A DNA stretch of 7,636 nucleotides from Syntrophomonadaceae bacterium (GTDB lineage Bacteria > Bacillota > Dethiobacteria > DTU022): assembly GCA_003552365.1 (NCBI GenBank), contig PUKR01000232.1:1-7636 (forward strand), given 5' to 3'. Every line of letters starts with the position of its first letter. The first letter of the stretch is position 1. Of the stretch, positions 5,215-7,636 are shown in pieces. The position numbers and the translations under genes are program-made. A model generated the notes under the pieces. The model was not told where the DNA came from, ran no database searches, and was given only the letters and a program-made list of their open reading frames with translations.

Positions 5215-7636
5215 TGCTTTTCAGGAAGATGTACCGGGATATTTGGAATAACAAAGGCTCCTACCTGGCCTGCCTGGTGCTGGTTGTTCTTGGATTAACG
5301 ATCTATACTTCCTTTTCTATTTCCAGCGATAACCTGGAACTTTCCAAAGATATTTTTTACCGGGAACAAAATTTTGCCGATGGTTTTGCCGAGCTCACGG
5401 CCATGCCTTACCGGGATGTTGAAGGATTGGCTCATATTGAGGGGATAGCCCAGGTCAGCGGCAGGGTTACCAGGGAAGTGAGGCTGCTGTATCCTGAAAG
5501 CGACATTGGTATTTACCTGAAGCTTGTTTCTTTAGAGATAGATGAACCGGACCGGGTTAACGATGTTAGGCTTTTGGAGGGAAATGAACTCCGGCAGGGT
5601 GAATTTGAAGTTTGGGTGGATAACCAGTTTTACGATGTACACGGGCTTGAACTGGGATTTGATTTGGAAATCCTTGCCGGGGAGCGATCCAGGGAGATTA
5701 CGGTTGAAGGATATGCCATGAGCCCGGAGTTTACCTATCCCCTCCGTACGGAAGCAGAAATATATCCCAACCCTGAGCAGTTTGGAATAGCCTTTATTTC
5801 AAGAGACACGATCTGGAAGCTTTTTCCGGATTTACAGGGCAGGGTTAACAACCTGGCTTTTACCCTGGAGGAAGGGGCTGACTTTAAAGAGGTTAAAGAC
5901 CGCCTGGAACCGGAACTTGAACCATACGGTTTAATCAACCTCTATTCCAGGGACAATCAAACCAGCCATTTGATTCTCAGTGAAGAAATTGCCCAGCTGC
6001 AGAGGATGGCTTTTGCTATTCCTTTAATGTTTTTAGTTATAGCTGCTTTGATTTTGTACATCATGCTCAAACGCATGATAGAGCAGCAGCGAGGCCAGAT
6101 CGGGATTCTAAAAGCTTTCGGTTACAGCAACCGGGAGATCATGCTGCATTACCTGTCTTACAGCCTTACCGTGGGTTTTATCGGCGGCCTCGCAGGGGGA
6201 GCGGCCGGGATTTACCTGGCTCGCCCGTTAAACTGGTTACTCCTGGAATTTTTCCATGTGCCGGAGATTGATGTTGATTTTTCACTTTACTATTTTGGGC
6301 TGGGAATGTTGATTTCCCTGGGAATTTTTCTTGCAGCCGGTTACCAGGGGTGCAGGCATGCTTTAAAGCTAAAGCCTGCCGAAGCGATTAGACCACCGGC
6401 ACCGGTGTCGGGCAGGAAAACGGTACTGGAAAAGATCGGTTTGTTTTCAAACATGCTTACTATCCAGGGTAAAATGGCGGTCCGTAACCTGGCCAGGAAT
6501 CGCAGCAGGACAGCCTTTCTCTTTATTGGCGTCACCTTGAGTTGTGCCATAGTGGTGGTAACCTGGTCGCTGAACGACCTGGTGGATAAGTTAGTTTTTT
6601 ACCAGCACGACGAAGTAGAAGTTTATCATGCCCGGGTAAGTCTCACCGAACCGGTTTCTCGGCAAGCGGTGGAGAGGGAACTGGCGGAGCTTGAACAGGT
6701 TACAGGAGTGGAGCCTTTAGCCGAGGTCCCGGTGCGCCTGTCTCATGCCTGGCGGGAAGAAAGTGTAGTTTTACTCGGTATCCCCAAAGAAAGCAGTATG
6801 TATATAGTCAGGGATGCCGCCGGTAAGAGGATAGAGCCTTCCGATCATGGAATTGTTTTATCCGAACGGCTGGCAGAAAAACTTTCGATTCAAGAAGGAG
6901 AGACCCTTGAACTGGCAAGCCCGTACCTGCGGGGGAATGAAGGGGAGCAAATTGTGGAAGTGTACCGGGTAATACCCCAGTACCTGGGAATGAATGCTTA
7001 CATGGAGATAACCGGGGTGGAAGATATTTTACAGCAGGGGGAATTTGCCACTTCATTTATGGTCAATGTGAAGGATGGCGGTTTAAATGGCCTTAATTCA
7101 GAAGAGTTTTTGAGAGCTGATCATACCCCGGTGGATGATCAGGTTAGGGCTAACATAGCAAAACTGAGAGATTTTTACCGGGAAAGCGACCTGGTCGCCG
7201 GAGTGGATGGCACTGAAGAACAAATCCGGGAAGTCCGGGAACTAATGGAGACCTTTGGCCTCGTGATTTATATTTACGTGTTAATAGGAGTTGTAATTGC
7301 TTTTTCCATAATTTATAGCTCAAGCTTTATCATCCTTTCCGAACGAAACCGGGAACTGGCTTCAATGAAAGTGCTGGGTATGACTTCCCGGGAAGTTTTT
7401 TCGGTTATTACTTTTGAACAGTGGTTTATCAGCTTCTTTGCCGTCCTGGCAGGGTTGCCGCTGGCCCGGGTCATGATGGAAGGTTTCTCAAGAGAATTAA
7501 GCACCGATTTATATACAATCCCTGCTGAATTATCTGAGCAGGCCCTGTTAATGGGCGCGCTGATTACGGCTGTTTCCATATGGATAGCCCAGCGCTTTGC
7601 CTTAAGAAAAGTGGAAAGACTTGATCTGGTCGAAGT
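5214..7636 (+). CDS. FtsX-type ABC permease with two tandem FtsX units (3' end beyond window)
   Basis: The frame opens at ATG 5214, overlapping the ATPase stop, and is open to the right edge, giving 807 visible residues. After RKMYRDIWNNKGSY the membrane segments I infer are about 16-36, 267-286, 315-336, 357-376, 433-452, 681-708, 731-750 and 776-794. Two large extracytoplasmic regions (37-265 and 453-680) follow the first and fifth segments, as in the MacB periplasmic domain. The coupling-helix motif occurs twice: EQQRGQIGILKAFGYSNREI (289-308) and SERNRELASMKVLGMTSREV (709-728). RNLARNRSRTAFL (424-436) opens the second unit, like the R-x-x-RN-x-x-R-x-x-x-T motif at FtsX permease N-termini. 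The last visible residues (RKVERLDLVE) resemble the usual [KR]-x-P/L-x-E-x-L ending, so only a few codons should be missing. It moves the substrate, or works as a mechanotransmitter, driven by the preceding ATPase and the adaptor. Confidence 0.93.
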   Translation, partial: MLFRKMYRDIWNNKGSYLACLVLVVLGLTIYTSFSISSDNLELSKDIFYREQNFADGFAELTAMPYRDVEGLAHIEGIAQVSGRVTREVRLLYPESDIGIYLKLVSLEIDEPDRVNDVRLLEGNELRQGEFEVWVDNQFYDVHGLELGFDLEILAGERSREITVEGYAMSPEFTYPLRTEAEIYPNPEQFGIAFISRDTIWKLFPDLQGRVNNLAFTLEEGADFKEVKDRLEPELEPYGLINLYSRDNQTSHLILSEEIAQLQRMAFAIPLMFLVIAALILYIMLKRMIEQQRGQIGILKAFGYSNREIMLHYLSYSLTVGFIGGLAGGAAGIYLARPLNWLLLEFFHVPEIDVDFSLYYFGLGMLISLGIFLAAGYQGCRHALKLKPAEAIRPPAPVSGRKTVLEKIGLFSNMLTIQGKMAVRNLARNRSRTAFLFIGVTLSCAIVVVTWSLNDLVDKLVFYQHDEVEVYHARVSLTEPVSRQAVERELAELEQVTGVEPLAEVPVRLSHAWREESVVLLGIPKESSMYIVRDAAGKRIEPSDHGIVLSERLAEKLSIQEGETLELASPYLRGNEGEQIVEVYRVIPQYLGMNAYMEITGVEDILQQGEFATSFMVNVKDGGLNGLNSEEFLRADHTPVDDQVRANIAKLRDFYRESDLVAGVDGTEEQIREVRELMETFGLVIYIYVLIGVVIAFSIIYSSSFIILSERNRELASMKVLGMTSREVFSVITFEQWFISFFAVLAGLPLARVMMEGFSRELSTDLYTIPAELSEQALLMGALITAVSIWIAQRFALRKVERLDLVE

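Noticed and set aside
5735..7579. Four reverse-strand frames (5735-5938, 6341-6550, 6808-7056, 7313-7579)
   Set aside because: All lie within the permease gene, which reads without a stop on the + strand from 5214 to the edge; none shows motifs of its own.

Overview
This window looks like a chromosomal segment of a low-to-mid-GC Firmicute, probably a clostridial-class anaerobe. The reasons are strong purine-rich Shine-Dalgarno sequences (GGAGGT, AAGGAGA, AGAGAGGT, AAGGGGG), a TTG start with a good ribosome binding site, a lipoprotein resembling the DUF3221/YobA family of Bacillus, and very acidic, Glu-rich proteins. This is inference: no taxonomic marker gene is present. All supported genes are on the + strand.

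Layout. Bases 1-305 hold the 3' end of a spermidine-synthase-like Rossmann-fold protein. Bases 306-630 are non-coding, with several inverted repeats but no recognised RNA family. A small DUF3221-like lipoprotein follows (631-1041), then an AT-rich gap, then a class I SAM-dependent methyltransferase with an aromatic, hydrophobic C-terminal tail (1227-2051). A weak rho-independent terminator (about 2067-2106) closes this part.

Bases 2208-7636 form one compact operon of four genes: a MacA/HlyD-type membrane-anchored adaptor (2208-3353), a TolC-family-like all-helical protein (3368-4456), a MacB/LolD-type ABC ATPase (4507-5214), and a long FtsX-type permease made of two tandem FtsX units (5214 to beyond the right edge, 807 codons visible). 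The permease is open to the window edge and probably lacks only a few codons. Its start overlaps the ATPase stop by one base (TAATG).

The four products together look like a tripartite MacAB-TolC-type exporter. Its TolC-like member seems to have lost both beta-barrel hairpins and kept the helical tips that dock an adaptor, and the adaptor hairpin keeps an R-x3-L-x6-[S/T] docking motif. If the host has no outer membrane, this would be an exporter with a helical extracytoplasmic conduit or cap instead of an outer-membrane channel. This is the most interesting feature of the window. The substrate cannot be told from the sequence.
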